From positions 5,339,802-5,403,801 of the forward strand of contig CM057162.1 in assembly GCA_029962745.1 (NCBI GenBank): DNA of 64,000 nt, given 5' to 3'. This DNA comes from Echinometra lucunter. Its lineage: Eukaryota > Echinodermata > Echinoidea > Camarodonta > Echinometridae. Below are positions 37,582 through 64,000 of this stretch, piece after piece. The translations under genes and the position numbers were made by a program. The notes under the pieces are model-generated. The model had not been told where the DNA came from and searched no databases. It was given only the letters and a program-made list of their open reading frames with translations. Positions within the stretch are counted from its first letter, which is position 1, and every line of letters begins with the position of its first letter.

Positions 37582-39246
37582 CAGGCGCGGTTCTAGAGCA
37601 AACGATTGGGGGGGGGGGGGGGGGGGGCTATTGGGGGCTTGGAGGATATGTGCCAGAGTTAGAGCAAAGCGACTGAGAGGTGGGAGGGGGATACCCCCCC
37701 CCCCCCTCACACACACACACATGCGCGCGCGCGATAGGGACTTTCGAAAATGCACATCTGCTATTTTTTTTAAATTTGCAAGCGAGCGAAGCCAGCGAGC
37801 CAAAATAACTACTTCTTGCTGTAATTATCATCAAAATATACCCTCGGCCACCTCGCTAGATATACCTCGATGGCAAATTTTTTGCTGTCCAAAACCACCC
37901 TGTTCCTAAAGAGTGAGCGAAGCGAGCAAGGAAATATAGACTCCACCGGCTTATGAAGTATAAAAAATACATTCGGTTCACCTCCCTTGCATGCCCAATT
38001 CGTTTTCCTTCCCAAATAAATTATTCTTTATCTAGCTGTTATTTTGAGCGAACGCAGGGAGCGAGAAAAGAAATGTAAAATATAATACACACCGATGTAA
38101 ATCCGTTTCGAGGATATTTTGCCTAAATTTCATGCTCACACTCCACCCTCCTGCCCGCCCGCACACCGTCCCCCATTTGTTTATTTTGCGAGCGAGCGAA
38201 GCGAGCGAGCCCAAAATAACCACATCCTGCTGTAAAAGACGTCTTAGTTTGTCATCAAAATACACTCTATATAGTCTATAAGATATTTAACTGGTATATT
38301 CGGTCACCTTACTAACAAATTATTATGATAAACCTCGCTGTTCCAGTAAATAATGTTTCCTGTCCAAAACCATACTTAGAAACGTTTCTAAATATTATGA
38401 GCTAGCGAAGCAAGCAACATTATATGCCTATATTTGGTCACCTCCCTTGCATGCCCAATTCGTTTGCCTTCCCAAATAATTTTTTATATGAGCGAGCGTA
38501 GCGAGCGAAGAAAAATATATACAATATTAACTAATTGATCTTATCATGAACACTCCCTGCAGAATTATTTCGAGGATAGTCGGATACGTCGCTGCAAAAA
38601 TGTTATGATATCCAGGCATAAACTGTTGCTGGAATAAGAGTGATTGTTGAGCAAAAACATTTTGTTTCATTTCTGGAATTTATGAGCGAGCAAAAAAGTT
38701 TTTTTTTTTTTAATACTGAGATCGGGTTATCATGGTTATACTACTCCCTTCTCCTGATTTAGTAACGTATTATGATATCAATCGACATCTTCCGTTCTCA
38801 CAGAGGGTATTGCGAATAGGTTTATGGTCACAGGCCTTCATCTCCTGAAAATTCATCTATTTAGGTCAACTGTTCCGCTCCGGAATCATTGCAGTTACAT
38901 AGGCCTGATTAACAATTAATGAGTAGAAGAATAGCAGAAGCTTTGGATAGCGAGACAAGATGCAAACCTATTTCCTTTCTTAAGAATAGTAATATAACCG
39001 GTATTGGTTAAGATCATTAAAATGCGAGTGAGCGCTCCCAGGTTTTTCCTTTCTTCTTCTTCTTTATCCTTTCTTTTTTCCCTCTCTTTTTTGATATGCG
39101 GGTTTAATACAAGGACATTATATTAGAATCTATATGAGCTTAAAATTGCACTTATGTCGTCAATTTATTTATTTATTTATTTATTTTTTTTTTGGGGGGG
39201 GGGGGGCTTCAGCCCCCAAAGCCCCTCCCCTGTAGAATCGCGCCTG
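37582..39246. mobile_element. 1.67-kb hAT-type non-autonomous element
   Basis: The ends are inverted: CAGGCGCGGTTCTAGAG at the left and CTGTAGAATCGCGCCTG at the right. The 8-bp target duplication ATCATTAT is perfect (37574-37581 and 39247-39254). 8-bp duplications and CAG...CTG ends define hAT elements. G-rich runs lie just inside both ends. The interior holds about seven GAGCGAAGCGAGC-like motifs and no transposase. Confidence 0.85.
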
Positions 39247-39398
39247 ATCATTATAAAGCTCTGAAAATATTGAAAAAAATGTAAATTAATCAAAGGAATA
39301 AGAAAGTGGAACATATATAACCATCAACCAGTCATCTTGTGAATTAGTGTAGGTTATATATTTCAATCCTTTGCACTGTATATTTAACAGGAATGAGG

Positions 39399-39637
39399 CA
39401 GGGGCGCCGCCAGGGTTTTTTGATGGGGGGGGGGGGATCGAGGGCCCATAGGTGAGTTTATTGACGTTTTAAGTGAATAAATAGGGGTATTATTATAGTT
39501 GCAAGCCCCGGGTCTCTCTTTCACCAGCCTCTTCTTTCTTCTTCCTCCTCTGTTTTCTTATTTTTTCTTTTTTCTTTTAATCACTTGAAAAATCATAGGG
39601 GGCGTTTGCCCCCAGCTCTCCTGTGGCGCCGCCCCTG
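39399..39637. mobile_element. 239-bp hAT MITE
   Basis: Ends CAGGGGCGCCGCCAGGG and TGGCGCCGCCCCTG with a perfect 8-bp target duplication GAATGAGG (39391-39398 and 39638-39645). Too short to encode a transposase. Confidence 0.88.
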
Positions 39638-39645
39638 GAATGAGG

Positions 39646-42600
39646 ATAGACTGAAAGAGAGAAAGTCAGAGGAAGAATACGTTTTACGCTAGGCCTAATT
39701 ATTAAACTCTGCGTCAACGCAAGTTTTGATGGCTTTGGTATCATCAATATTGTAAATAACTTAACGGTATTCTGCCCCCCCCCCCCGGCCCCCCCCGGGG
39801 GGGGGGGGCACTCACATTTGGAAAGGGTAGGGGTGTGTGACCCCAAAATCTGAAACCGTACCCTTAAGAACTGAAGTTGCTTATGAACTGAGGGGCTTAA
39901 GAACTAAATGGCCCTCTCCAAATGGGGGTCTTGGGAACTTTAATTTAACACGAAATGAGAACTGACGCCTGATCGAGCGTAGATCGACTGTAGATCGAGC
40001 TGAGGGCTCCAAAGATCAGTATCGACTCGATCGACGGAGCTGCCTGCCTTGACTGGTACAATGCATAGCTGTTTACAGTAGCCGTGATTGGTCGTGTTCG
40101 TGTAGTTTCACCATTTCTCTTCCTCTCTCACTCTCACCATCTCTGTATATCTCCTATTCTATCCTCTTCTATCGCCCCCTCCTTCTTCTCCCCCATTCTC
40201 CGCTCGGTAGTTCTCAACGATCGAACTATTCCAAAAATATACTAATTATATGGTCACATTGCAAAATAAATGTATATGCTTTAGTATTTCTCTGTTACAC
40301 TCAACGCACGATGTTATATTTCTGTGCACTATCTCCATTCCATTATTTTTATATTTCCTTCAATATTTTCCCTTAAAACTACTTTCGAAAAATCAACTGC
40401 AGTTTCGAAATCCTATTGTACTGCCCATACAAGTCATGTTCGGATTACGTCATAAGCCAGTGTAAAGTCCGCACATTCAGTAAAGGTGATAGATAGAGCT
40501 ATTGAAGTTGCCTTAAGTTGATTTTTCGAAAGTAGTTTTTTTATCGTGTTTTATGCTCTCTCTCTCTCTCTCTCTCTCATCTTGTCACCTCGATACTGTA
40601 AATACCACAATTCTTTGAGTCAAAGATTTAGTCACCAAATTATAAAAGGAAATAATGTTTCACGTAATAATGCATCGTCATTTATTTCATTTATAGTTGG
40701 CTTTTCTCACCAGTAGACCACTAGTCATTAATTTGAGCAATTTTACATTTTTACAAGTGAATAAATGAATATCAACGGTGTCCGTCAGTTTCTCTCAGAA
40801 AACTCATAATAAGCGAATTAATATAGTGTTTATTGAGAGCGAAAAGGATGTTAACTCTGTGTTAAAGTGAATGAATTACGTCCTTTTGGCTGTAAACAAA
40901 CATGGTTCAATATACATCAGAAACGGTTATTATATTCCATGCAGTCTTTTTCTTTCAAATTTACAATATTTACAGCTCTTTTCCTACTAGCTAATAGCAA
41001 AAATAATTTCAAATAAATAATCATGTCAAAGTATGCAGTTAGTTTGCTTCCTTCGTTATTAAGATTGCAATAATGGAGATTAGAAAATAAGGCCCACTGA
41101 AAGTAAATTGAGAAAGCATTATCAAATAATTCGGTATTTTATAACAAAAGGCAAAATAAAAAAATTAAGTGAGGGTGGTAGAAAATATGCTTGAAAAGTT
41201 GAAATGCAATAGAAATAGTACAGGACGGAAATGGTGGCAGTAATTACAAAGGAGAAAAAGAGGGAGGGAGAAGGAGAGAGCGCAGTATTAGGGGTGGATT
41301 ATGGATTTGTAAAAAAAAGGGGAGGGGCACAATTTCAACAAAATCTCTAATGCGGAACAGCACAGCCTGGATTATCACATTTTAGAAGTGATTTTTAGGT
41401 CTACAAATTTTGAGGAGGGCACATTTTTGTTTTCATATGGGTACAGAAAGGTATTCACTGTTAGGTTTCAAAAGGAGGGGGGGGGGGGGGTAGTTGTCCA
41501 TGACAACTTTAAGAAATACTTTAGAAAAAGTGTAAGAAAAAGCAAGGGGGAGGGGGTGCACAAGTTCAACAGAATCTCTGACACAGAAAAATACAAGATT
41601 ATCAAATCTAAAAGGTGTCTTTGGGGTCGACAATTTGAGAGGGCACTTTTTTATTCTTGCACTAAAAGAGAGAAATAAATGGATTTCAAAGGAGAGTGGT
41701 GGTTGGGTGTAATCATGGGTAATACACAGTGCAACTTCTTAAAATCATTTTGTACGATGAGAGCGGAAGAGCATCACACTGCTATACTAATACACATTTG
41801 CACAGCTATTAAAACATCTTTGTGGTGGCCACATTTTTTCAATCTTATAGAAACTGAACATTCACAGCTAGTTTACTCTGTGTATCTTCAAAGTTTTCAG
41901 CACTTCTTCGAGAGGGAGAAATTGAAGGTGGGAGCGCCTTGGATTATTCCTGACATAGCAACGAATCAACTGATACAGTATACACCCATTCATTTCTTTT
42001 AAATCTGATAATATAAAAAGAGGAGGACGAAAAAAAAAAAAGAATCCACCCACTCTTTAAATAGATAAAGGAATATAAAGACCTTTCTAGAAACCTCAGA
42101 AAGTTAAGTTGCCATCTACTGTCAGGTGCAAATTTTGCAACTCATTATCAAGTTGTGCTTGATTTGCGATTGATAGCAAGATTTGTGATTGATTGCAAGA
42201 TTTGGGATTGATTGCAAGATTTGCTGGTAATATTAGTATCAGGCGCACCTTTTCTTCTAACAGGATTGATTTAAGTTGCAATCAATTGCAAATTTGCAAT
42301 TACATTACTCACATGAATTTCAACTGATTGGGGGGATTTACAGTTGATTGCAACTTTCTTGTAACACCCCCTTAGAGTGCCATGAAAAGACAGTCCTCTT
42401 CAATCATATTACTGAGATGGTTGTCATAAATTAAGAATACTAACCTTCCAAAGACATGAAATGCATCAACCTCTATGGAGATCATTATAAACTAATGCAC
42501 CAAAAGTGATTTAAAACAATAAGTTAAGTACACACTGGTATAAAAAAATAAAAAAAAACTAAAAAGAGGACATTTCTCAAAAAAGAGACTTAACCAAATC

Positions 42601-42965
42601 AAGTAAGCATCCTTTGTCCTTCTTGAGTTCAATTTAAAGAAATCACCAGATCGTAATCTTATCTTCTTTTTTTCTTCGAAGATTGCAATCTAATGATGTT
42701 TATAATCATGAATTTGCACATAATTCATAACAATCATGCACTGAAGCAGTTGTGAATTATAGACCAAAGGACAAAACATTTTCTTTAAAGTGCTCCATCA
42801 TGGGTACACAGCTGGCTATTTAAGGAGCCATTTACAATGTTTTCAATGTTGCAGGCGCAAATATTCTAATTTATAAGTGATAGGTGCCTCTAAACTAAAA
42901 AACCAACCAACCAACCAACCGTTTTCCTTTGTTGCAAAAAAGAGAGATTCAATCTATTCCCTCTT
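39646..42965. other. Gene-poor stretch with small foldbacks and duplications
   Basis: Contents: a C-run/G-run palindrome at about 39775-39808; a foldback at 40375-40540 with arms CTACTTTCGAAAAATCAACT and its complement; (CT)n at 40556-40579; two similar GGAGGGCAC-containing units about 230 bp apart at 41327-41425 and 41557-41655; and GATTGATTGCAAGATTTG tandem repeats at 42150-42225. No supportable gene. Confidence 0.55.
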
Positions 42966-43172
42966 GCACAGGGATGCCAACCTTGTAAAAAGCACTGCAT
43001 TATTTAGAGGGATGAAGAAAACTATTTTGGGTGGAAAACCTGTATTTTCACCATTTCTGCAATAGACATGTGTAGTAATACAATTTTAGAAAAAAAAAAG
43101 TATTTTCCATGAAACATGCAGTATTTTTTATAAAAACTAGTATGAAATACTGCAAAAAGGGAACAGTTGGCA
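42966..43172 (-). repeat. Inverted copy of the 1387-1590 repeat
   Basis: The ends GATGCCAACCTTG and GAACAGTTGGCAT are roughly complementary. The interior (AAAATACTG, CATGAAACATGCAG) matches 1387-1590 on the other strand. Probably a short TIR element. Confidence 0.55.
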
Positions 43173-43548
43173 TATCTGCTTACAAGACTTGAATATAATG
43201 AGAAATTTTTTCAGACTGGCATTTCTTTCCATGTAAGTCAAATCATACCATTCAGCTTTATTTTTATGAGATTTTCCTCCTCATTACTAATCTGGAATCA
43301 CCTGAACCTGAAGAGAAAAATCAAACTTTGGAACCACCTTAAGTATAAATTTATTATGGAATGTTTCCATTTTTAGAAAAAATACAGTATTTATAGGATA
43401 CATTACAGAGGTCTCATAGTTAACCAGTAAATAATTGAAGAGCCAGTATATCACATGCTAGGATACTATAACAGTTTGACATTTTTTCTTTCTTCACAGA
43501 ATAAATTTCACAGTATTCTGTTCTTTGGATTGGACATGATAAAGGGTG

Positions 43549-44222
43549 TACGTACAGTTTTGGTAGCCCTCAAAAACTTATCATGATCATCAAGTTTCTT
43601 TGCCTTTAGCTGCTCAGCAGTATTAAATTGCGTTCATTTCAATATTTACACTGAAATTTACCGCAAATCATGAATGGAATACCACACAATCTCACACATG
43701 TATCTTTCATGCAAGGCAGATATTGTGAGACTATATGTAATCAGTTTCATGCCAGTTTTCTTTTTGCTACCAAAACTGTACATGAGCTTTTAAAGCGGCA
43801 AGGTACCCTGGATAGTTATCTTATGAAAACATACTAAGTCTGAAATATTAAAAATCTTAGTTGGAATAATGTTCAATTCAATTATCGTTGAATTATTACT
43901 GAATAGTTTCAGTTTTAACTGACAGCAGAACAATAACTTTGGGTGACACTCACTATGAACATGACGGACAAAGAAAGCGGACAAAATAAACAACCCCTCA
44001 TTCTACCCTTCACAATGGTTCTGGTAGTCAAAAAAAACACACCTTCACTGCTATTATCTAAAATATGTGGAACAGGTGTAACACGCATATTCACCTGGAA
44101 CTACTGATTAAACATAATAGCTGTGAAGGGATGTTCTTTTGACTACCCGAACCATTGTGAAGGGCAGAATGAGAGGTTGTTTATTTTGTCCACTTTCTTT
44201 GTCAGTCATGTTCATAGTGACT
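43549..44222. repeat. Two adjacent foldback elements
   Basis: 43549-43784 has ends GTACAGTTTTGGTAG and CTACCAAAACTGTAC. 43950-44222 has arms of about 95 bp starting CACTATGAACATGACGGAC and ending GTCAGTCATGTTCATAGTG. Neither encodes a protein. Confidence 0.7.
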
Positions 44223-44261
44223 TCTGCAGTATCTCTTAATCCAGAATGCTAGGAACAATAA

Positions 44262-44301
44262 CAACTACAACAATAATAATAATAACAATAATAATAATAA
44301 C

Positions 44302-44336
<35 letters not shown>

Positions 44337-44337
44337 C

Positions 44338-44375
<38 letters not shown>

Positions 44376-44376
44376 C

Positions 44377-44414
<38 letters not shown>

Positions 44415-44455
44415 TAATAATAATAATAATAATAATGATAATAATAATAAATAAA
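44262..44455. repeat. (AAT)n microsatellite
   Basis: About 190 bp of AAT repeats with regular GACAAT/AACAAT interruptions. Frames across it give only poly-Ile or poly-Leu. Confidence 0.95.
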
Positions 44456-45478
44456 TGTTACTTCTATGGCACCAAATCCATATATAAAACATTATACATG
44501 AGAAGAAAGAGAAAAAATCCACTGAAATATTTGAGTTGATATCCATTGAAGCATGTTGTGCTGTTCTTGAATGAATTCATGAAATTGAATTTAAAGTCTC
44601 TAAATTGGCAGCCCAGTGAAAAATATTCAAGCACTAGTTTTGTGTACAAATATTTCTTTAGGATTTTGCAATTAGCATTCACATTTTTTCAATCATTAAA
44701 CATATTGTAATATTTCTTTCAAACTACATGTATGAGTGGGGAAAAAAAAAATAGTTGTTGCCAATTCGATTATTGATACTAATATATCCAATAGTCAACT
44801 GTTAATACATAGCCTTTCTATATTTTTGACCCTGATTTCAATATACAAGGTTCTCGCATTATTTCAGGCTCATCACACATGTATTCAATATCATAAATAA
44901 ATTTGATTTCTGTCATGTCCAATTAAACATATTCCAGCTGTCCCTTACAGCCAGGTTTACGATAGAAGCTTGCATTGCCAGACAAGTATTGGTACGCACT
45001 TTTAACTTGCAATTTGAATACATATGTGAACTGCTCTAGGTCTGCTCTAAGATAATATCAGCCCTGGCTTTAATATACTTGATCTCAGTCATGCACCAGC
45101 ATAGTACAAAAAAAAATAATCACATTGATGTATAAATAAAATTCTCAATGAAAATGTATATCTATGTTGTGTTTAATATGTTCTTAAATTTTCAGCTCTT
45201 TCTTTTATCAACATATGTATAGTGTAATTTGGTTTAACCTAGAATTACATGACTCTTTATTTACAATTTGAACACAAATTTAAAGTTCTCCACCTTTATA
45301 GGAAACTTCAACACCCTTTACTGTTTTTTTAGCTTGTGTGTGCATGAAAGAAGTGAAACACATACGCTTTGCTATATGATTAATGAAATGCATATTGAAA
45401 CCCACAGTTGAAAGCATGCATTATTATTGCCTGGTGCATATGACAACAGTACGATGGAAAGGCTGGCAGTCAAACCTG

Positions 45479-45608
45479 GGCCCCATTTCATGAAACTTGT
45501 TATCAGCGACAACTGCCACATTTCTATGACAAATGTGCTCTCAGCCAATCAGATGAAAGGATTTCAGTAGCTTATAACAGTTAGTGATATGTTTTATGAA
45601 ATGGGGCC
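45479..45608 (+). mobile_element. Foldback element, ACTTGTTATCAG arm type (shortened)
   Basis: Starts GGGCCCCATTTCATGAAACT and ends GTTTTATGAAATGGGGCC, with core CTCAGCCAATCAGATGAAAG. The right arm has lost several bases compared with 29676. Confidence 0.65.
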
Positions 45609-46029
45609 TTGCTTTAGCATCCACCTTTATAGAAAGACCAACTGTCTATCAAAACTGCACTTGACGCTTCCCTAGTTTAATAGTGTTCCTCGTTGAAACA
45701 TGAGTTGAAGAAAACCTGCACATAAAGATCATCTTCCTCAAAAGGCTGCCTGATATGTCTCTCATGGCAATTTTTCCTATAAGGTTTGACTATGATACAT
45801 CACTTCATTATGAAATTACCAACTGAACATTCTTACATTTGCACATTAATATACATTACTTGTATATGTCAATACATTTTTCTCTTTAACAGTTTTACTG
45901 ATAGTTTACATTTGTTATCATTTCTCAAGAATGAGAATCATTTGACATGGGAGCATGGGGACAGTTGCACTTCACTCCTGCGACATATTTTGCCTTTTCC
46001 TTCTCTTAATAGAGTCTCTCCAGTCGATA

Positions 46030-46237
46030 CTAGCTTTCCTCCTTAACTTCATCTGTTCTCTCCTCTACCTTCCCTCCATCCTCTCCTACTGTAACTTCCT
46101 CCTTCTTATCTTGTCCACCTTCCTTCCCACTTTCTGCTTTACTTTCACTCGGTGTATCCGACTTTGAATCCTCTGCTTTTGATGCCGTTTCGCTCTTTGC
46201 ATCTCCTTTTGCTTGTTCACTCTCTTTGTCTGAGCTG
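46030..46237 (-). CDS. Lys/Glu/Ser-rich C-terminal exon cut by the gap
   Basis: An open frame enters from the gap and ends at TAG (46032-46030). It encodes about 68 residues of Lys/Glu/Ser-rich, probably disordered sequence starting SSDKESEQAKGDAKSE. It lies on the same strand as, and downstream of, TBC1D23, so it could be that gene's last exon or an alternative one. Similarity to the usual TBC1D23 C-terminus was not seen, and the gap prevents checking the joining splice site. It could also belong to another gene or be chance. Confidence 0.4.
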
Positions 46238-46737
46238 NNNNNNNNNNNNNNNNNNNNNNNNNNNNNNNNNNNNNNNNNNNNNNNNNNNNNNNNNNNNNNN
46301 NNNNNNNNNNNNNNNNNNNNNNNNNNNNNNNNNNNNNNNNNNNNNNNNNNNNNNNNNNNNNNNNNNNNNNNNNNNNNNNNNNNNNNNNNNNNNNNNNNNN
46401 NNNNNNNNNNNNNNNNNNNNNNNNNNNNNNNNNNNNNNNNNNNNNNNNNNNNNNNNNNNNNNNNNNNNNNNNNNNNNNNNNNNNNNNNNNNNNNNNNNNN
46501 NNNNNNNNNNNNNNNNNNNNNNNNNNNNNNNNNNNNNNNNNNNNNNNNNNNNNNNNNNNNNNNNNNNNNNNNNNNNNNNNNNNNNNNNNNNNNNNNNNNN
46601 NNNNNNNNNNNNNNNNNNNNNNNNNNNNNNNNNNNNNNNNNNNNNNNNNNNNNNNNNNNNNNNNNNNNNNNNNNNNNNNNNNNNNNNNNNNNNNNNNNNN
46701 NNNNNNNNNNNNNNNNNNNNNNNNNNNNNNNNNNNNN
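46238..46737. other. Assembly gap (500 N)
   Basis: 500 N directly between the Lys/Glu-rich exon and the last recognised TBC1D23 exon. It may contain missing C-terminal exons. Confidence 1.
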
Positions 46738-47232
46738 GTGAAAAGATTAAGAATCGGAGTACAAAAAACAGGATGACGGACAAAGGAAGGGGTGAGAGAA
46801 AAGAGGACAGAAGAGAGGGAGAGAGAGAGAAGAGAGAGAGAGAGAAGAGAGAGTGACAGAAAAGTCATGTAAAATTAGAAATAGGGGAAATAATAAGTTT
46901 ACAAAATTAAGGCTAATGTATTAACTGAAAGCTGGCTAACAAACTAGATATTGTTGGTTGTAATGCAATCCTAAAACCAATTTTCTGAAATTTCCACAAG
47001 CACCACACTGATCCTCCTATTTGAAAATAAAATTCCTGGATATTGAGGCATTGACCAAAATGCTGGATATGAATAAATAATGCCATAAATTGTACAGAAA
47101 ATGATCAAATATTAGTGTTCTATTAAACAAGTTATATTCAGTAGAGAAATTATGTACACAGGAGCCACAGTGCATGTTGGCAGGCTTTTACAGATCATTT
47201 GGTCCCGGTTCAGATCCTACAATTAAACTTAC

Positions 47233-62078
<14,846 letters not shown>

Positions 62079-62478
62079 TTTTCCCGATGACGTTGTGAGC
62101 TGAGGTCTCGTACCGGAAGTATACTGGGGGCGTTCTACGCGTATACGTACGAGCACTAGCACTGCGCAAATTTGATCACGGGCTAGGCCTGCACGAATGT
62201 CTTCGAAGCTTGACATAAAATACTTATTAATTTTGGATATATTTTTTTCGGATGTAATGGCACGTAACGAATCAGACATAAACCATCATCGACTGTCGTG
62301 TATAACTACCCTTTTTGCTAATCGTCCTGCGTAAACATCGGAAAAGCAGCCAATATTGTCGTTCTCTCCAGGACGGGGGTTTTGTGCAGAAATGTGTTAT
62401 CTCTTCCGCGAAAGGTGTTGAGGGGAGTCTTCAGTCGCCTAAAAACCGTGGGGAAGTAGCCCGTTCGTGCGTGCGATC
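62079..62478. promoter_or_regulatory. Likely bidirectional promoter, TBC1D23 / Cbl
   Basis: The 400 bp between the two divergent start codons is richer in CpG than the surrounding introns. It has an ETS-like CCGGAAGT (62113-62120), a CRE-like TGACGT (62088-62093) and an NRF1-like TGCGCA (62163-62168), and no obvious TATA box near either start. Both ATGs have favourable contexts (A at -3, G at +4). The promoter role is inferred from arrangement and motifs. Confidence 0.6.
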
Positions 62479-62990
62479 ATGGCGGCGGGTAGGCTCGGCG
62501 AACTATGGATGAAGTTTTGGGTGCCGCCTCGCCCTGCTTTGAAGGTCGACAAAAAGACTCTCGAAAGAACATGGAAACTCATGGAGAAAGTCATGAGATT
62601 ATGTCAGTCCGACAAAATGAAACTGAAGAACAGTCCTCCTTTCATTCTGGATATTCTACCGGAGACTTATCACCATCTCAGACTAGTTTGGTCCAAATAT
62701 GAGGGAGATGACAAGCTGGCGGAACTTGTCGAAAATGAGTACTTCAAAATCTTTGTTGATAACATCAACAAAAAGGCAAAACAGACAATACAACTGTTCA
62801 AGGACAATAAAGAGAAAATGTACGATGAGTCTTCTACATGTAGAAGACAACTCAATCGTTTGTCTCTGATATTTAGTCACAATTTAGCCGAGTTGAAGGC
62901 TCTTTTCCCAAATGGACTTTTTGCGGGAGAAGCTTACCGCATCACGAAAGCAGATGCTGCTCAATTTTGGAAGAAGAATTTTGGTTCCAG
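62479..62990 (+). CDS. CBL: Cbl-family E3 ubiquitin ligase, first coding exon
   Basis: Cbl proteins bind phosphotyrosine motifs on activated receptor tyrosine kinases and ubiquitinate them at the membrane. This exon encodes [13 protein letters not shown] and then the four-helix-bundle part of the tyrosine-kinase-binding domain: [67 protein letters not shown], and the start of the EF-hand part ([15 protein letters not shown]). The match to vertebrate CBL/CBLB is clear along its whole length; which vertebrate member it corresponds to cannot be said. The exon ends at a GT donor after base 62990 (phase 2). EF-hand, SH2-like, RING and tail exons must lie beyond 64000. GTG-started upstream extension is possible, but the ATG at 62479 has the better context. 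Confidence 0.93.
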
Positions 62991-64000
62991 GTATTCATGA
63001 TTTGACATATTATTCAGATTTTTATGTTGATATTTATTTGAAATATGTATTCATGCATAATCACTGCGTTTCATGGTCCCGTTTTCGTGAAATGATGAAT
63101 TAAGTGAACAATGTTTTCGATCCCTGGCAAATACATAGTACATGCATTGCCATTGTGTGTACGTGTTCAACACGTACAGTCAGATGCACTCTCAGTAAAG
63201 TCGAGTCTGCCATGCATGTGTGTGTTGTGTGTGCTTGTCAAGATGTGTGCGCAATGCAAATGGCATTGTATGGAACCCGGAAACGAAGGGCAAGTAATTC
63301 AGATCACATTGATTCTAATTTCATGTAATGTCATCTTGTAGCCCTTTTTTTAGTTTTTATGATGTCGTTTGGGGAATGGCCAAACCAGATGTGTACATGT
63401 AGGAATGTTGAATTGAATAAGTGAATGCCTTTCATCAATGTGTATTATTTTAAATCCACTTCTAGATCTATATGCATTTGAATTCTCCTTTCACTTTTAG
63501 TTAAAGGAAATGCAATGTAACATTTACAATACATCTACAATGTACATGTACATGTTTATATCTAGATGGAGATCTATGATAATTCTTCAAGCAGATTTAC
63601 ATGTACATGTACATGTACATGTATGTACCAATCAAGTACAATGTCTTAATTTATGGTTTATTTTCCTTTTCTGTTTTTATTGTCATACTATTTATTACTG
63701 ATGGATTTTTATTATTTTTTTTATGATCAACTTAAACTTTTTTGTTCCAAAAAGAATATGAAAACACACACACCCACACCCACACATACCCATACACAAA
63801 AACCACCAACAACAAAAAACTGACTATACCCTTTACAAGGATTTTGTTTTAATAGTAATTTCCAAATTACCCGAAGAATTAAATTTACAACTGAAAATTG
63901 TGAGCAACAAGAATAAGTCACATTGTACATGTGTACATGTATTCAATCAGTTATAGTCAGATAAAAAAGTAGTGAAACTCTAGTAATGAATGAATTATTT
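62991..64000 (+). other. Start of Cbl intron 1
   Basis: No further Cbl exon was found. Contains (GTACAT)n repeats at about 63538-63625 and AC-rich low complexity at about 63764-63800. Confidence 0.6.

Noticed and set aside
44246..44546. Open frames of poly-Ile and poly-Leu on both strands
   Set aside because: By-product of the (AAT)n microsatellite.

Overview
The window is metazoan nuclear DNA: AT-rich, intron-containing, with GT-AG splice sites, many non-autonomous transposons and microsatellites, and two 500-N assembly gaps. Gene content (PR-domain zinc-finger genes, a rhodopsin-class GPCR, TBC1D23, a Cbl-family gene) and the repeat types fit an invertebrate deuterostome. I favour an echinoderm, most likely a sea urchin, but no feature here proves the species.

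Left third (1-32,940): three paralogous PR/SET-domain C2H2 zinc-finger genes. Gene A (30-1345, + strand) is only a last exon at the window edge. Gene B (11462-16955, +) and gene C (32930-27894, - strand) are complete four-exon coding models of 907 and 897 residues with identical intron phases, arranged tail to tail. Each encodes a Gln/His-rich N-terminus, a PR domain closest to the PRDM7/9/11 type, and twelve spaced zinc fingers. The DNA between them is almost entirely mobile-element debris: a recurrent TTAA-flanked piggyBac-type MITE, Tc1/mariner-like MITEs, foldback elements, inverted-repeat complexes and a tandem duplication.

Middle (32,940-46,000): after the first gap lies a class A GPCR with a signal-peptide-like, glycosylatable N-terminus that is one base out of frame with its seven-helix body. 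Next come two hAT-type elements with perfect 8-bp target-site duplications, the larger carrying a periodic GAGCGAAGCGAGC motif, followed by long stretches with no supportable gene.

Right third (46,030-64,000): a Golgi-trafficking gene, TBC1D23, runs on the - strand from 62078 to at least 47233 in 13 exons. Three of its exons have full or partial duplicates next to them. It is head to head, 400 bp apart, with the first coding exon of a Cbl-family E3 ligase (+ strand, 62479-62990), across a likely bidirectional promoter.

The most interesting observations are: the PR-domain paralogue cluster with substitutions at catalytic tyrosine positions; repeated exon duplication inside TBC1D23; a foldback family whose core is shared while the complementary arms are swapped as a pair; and the periodic GAGCGAAGCGAGC motif inside a delimited hAT-like element.
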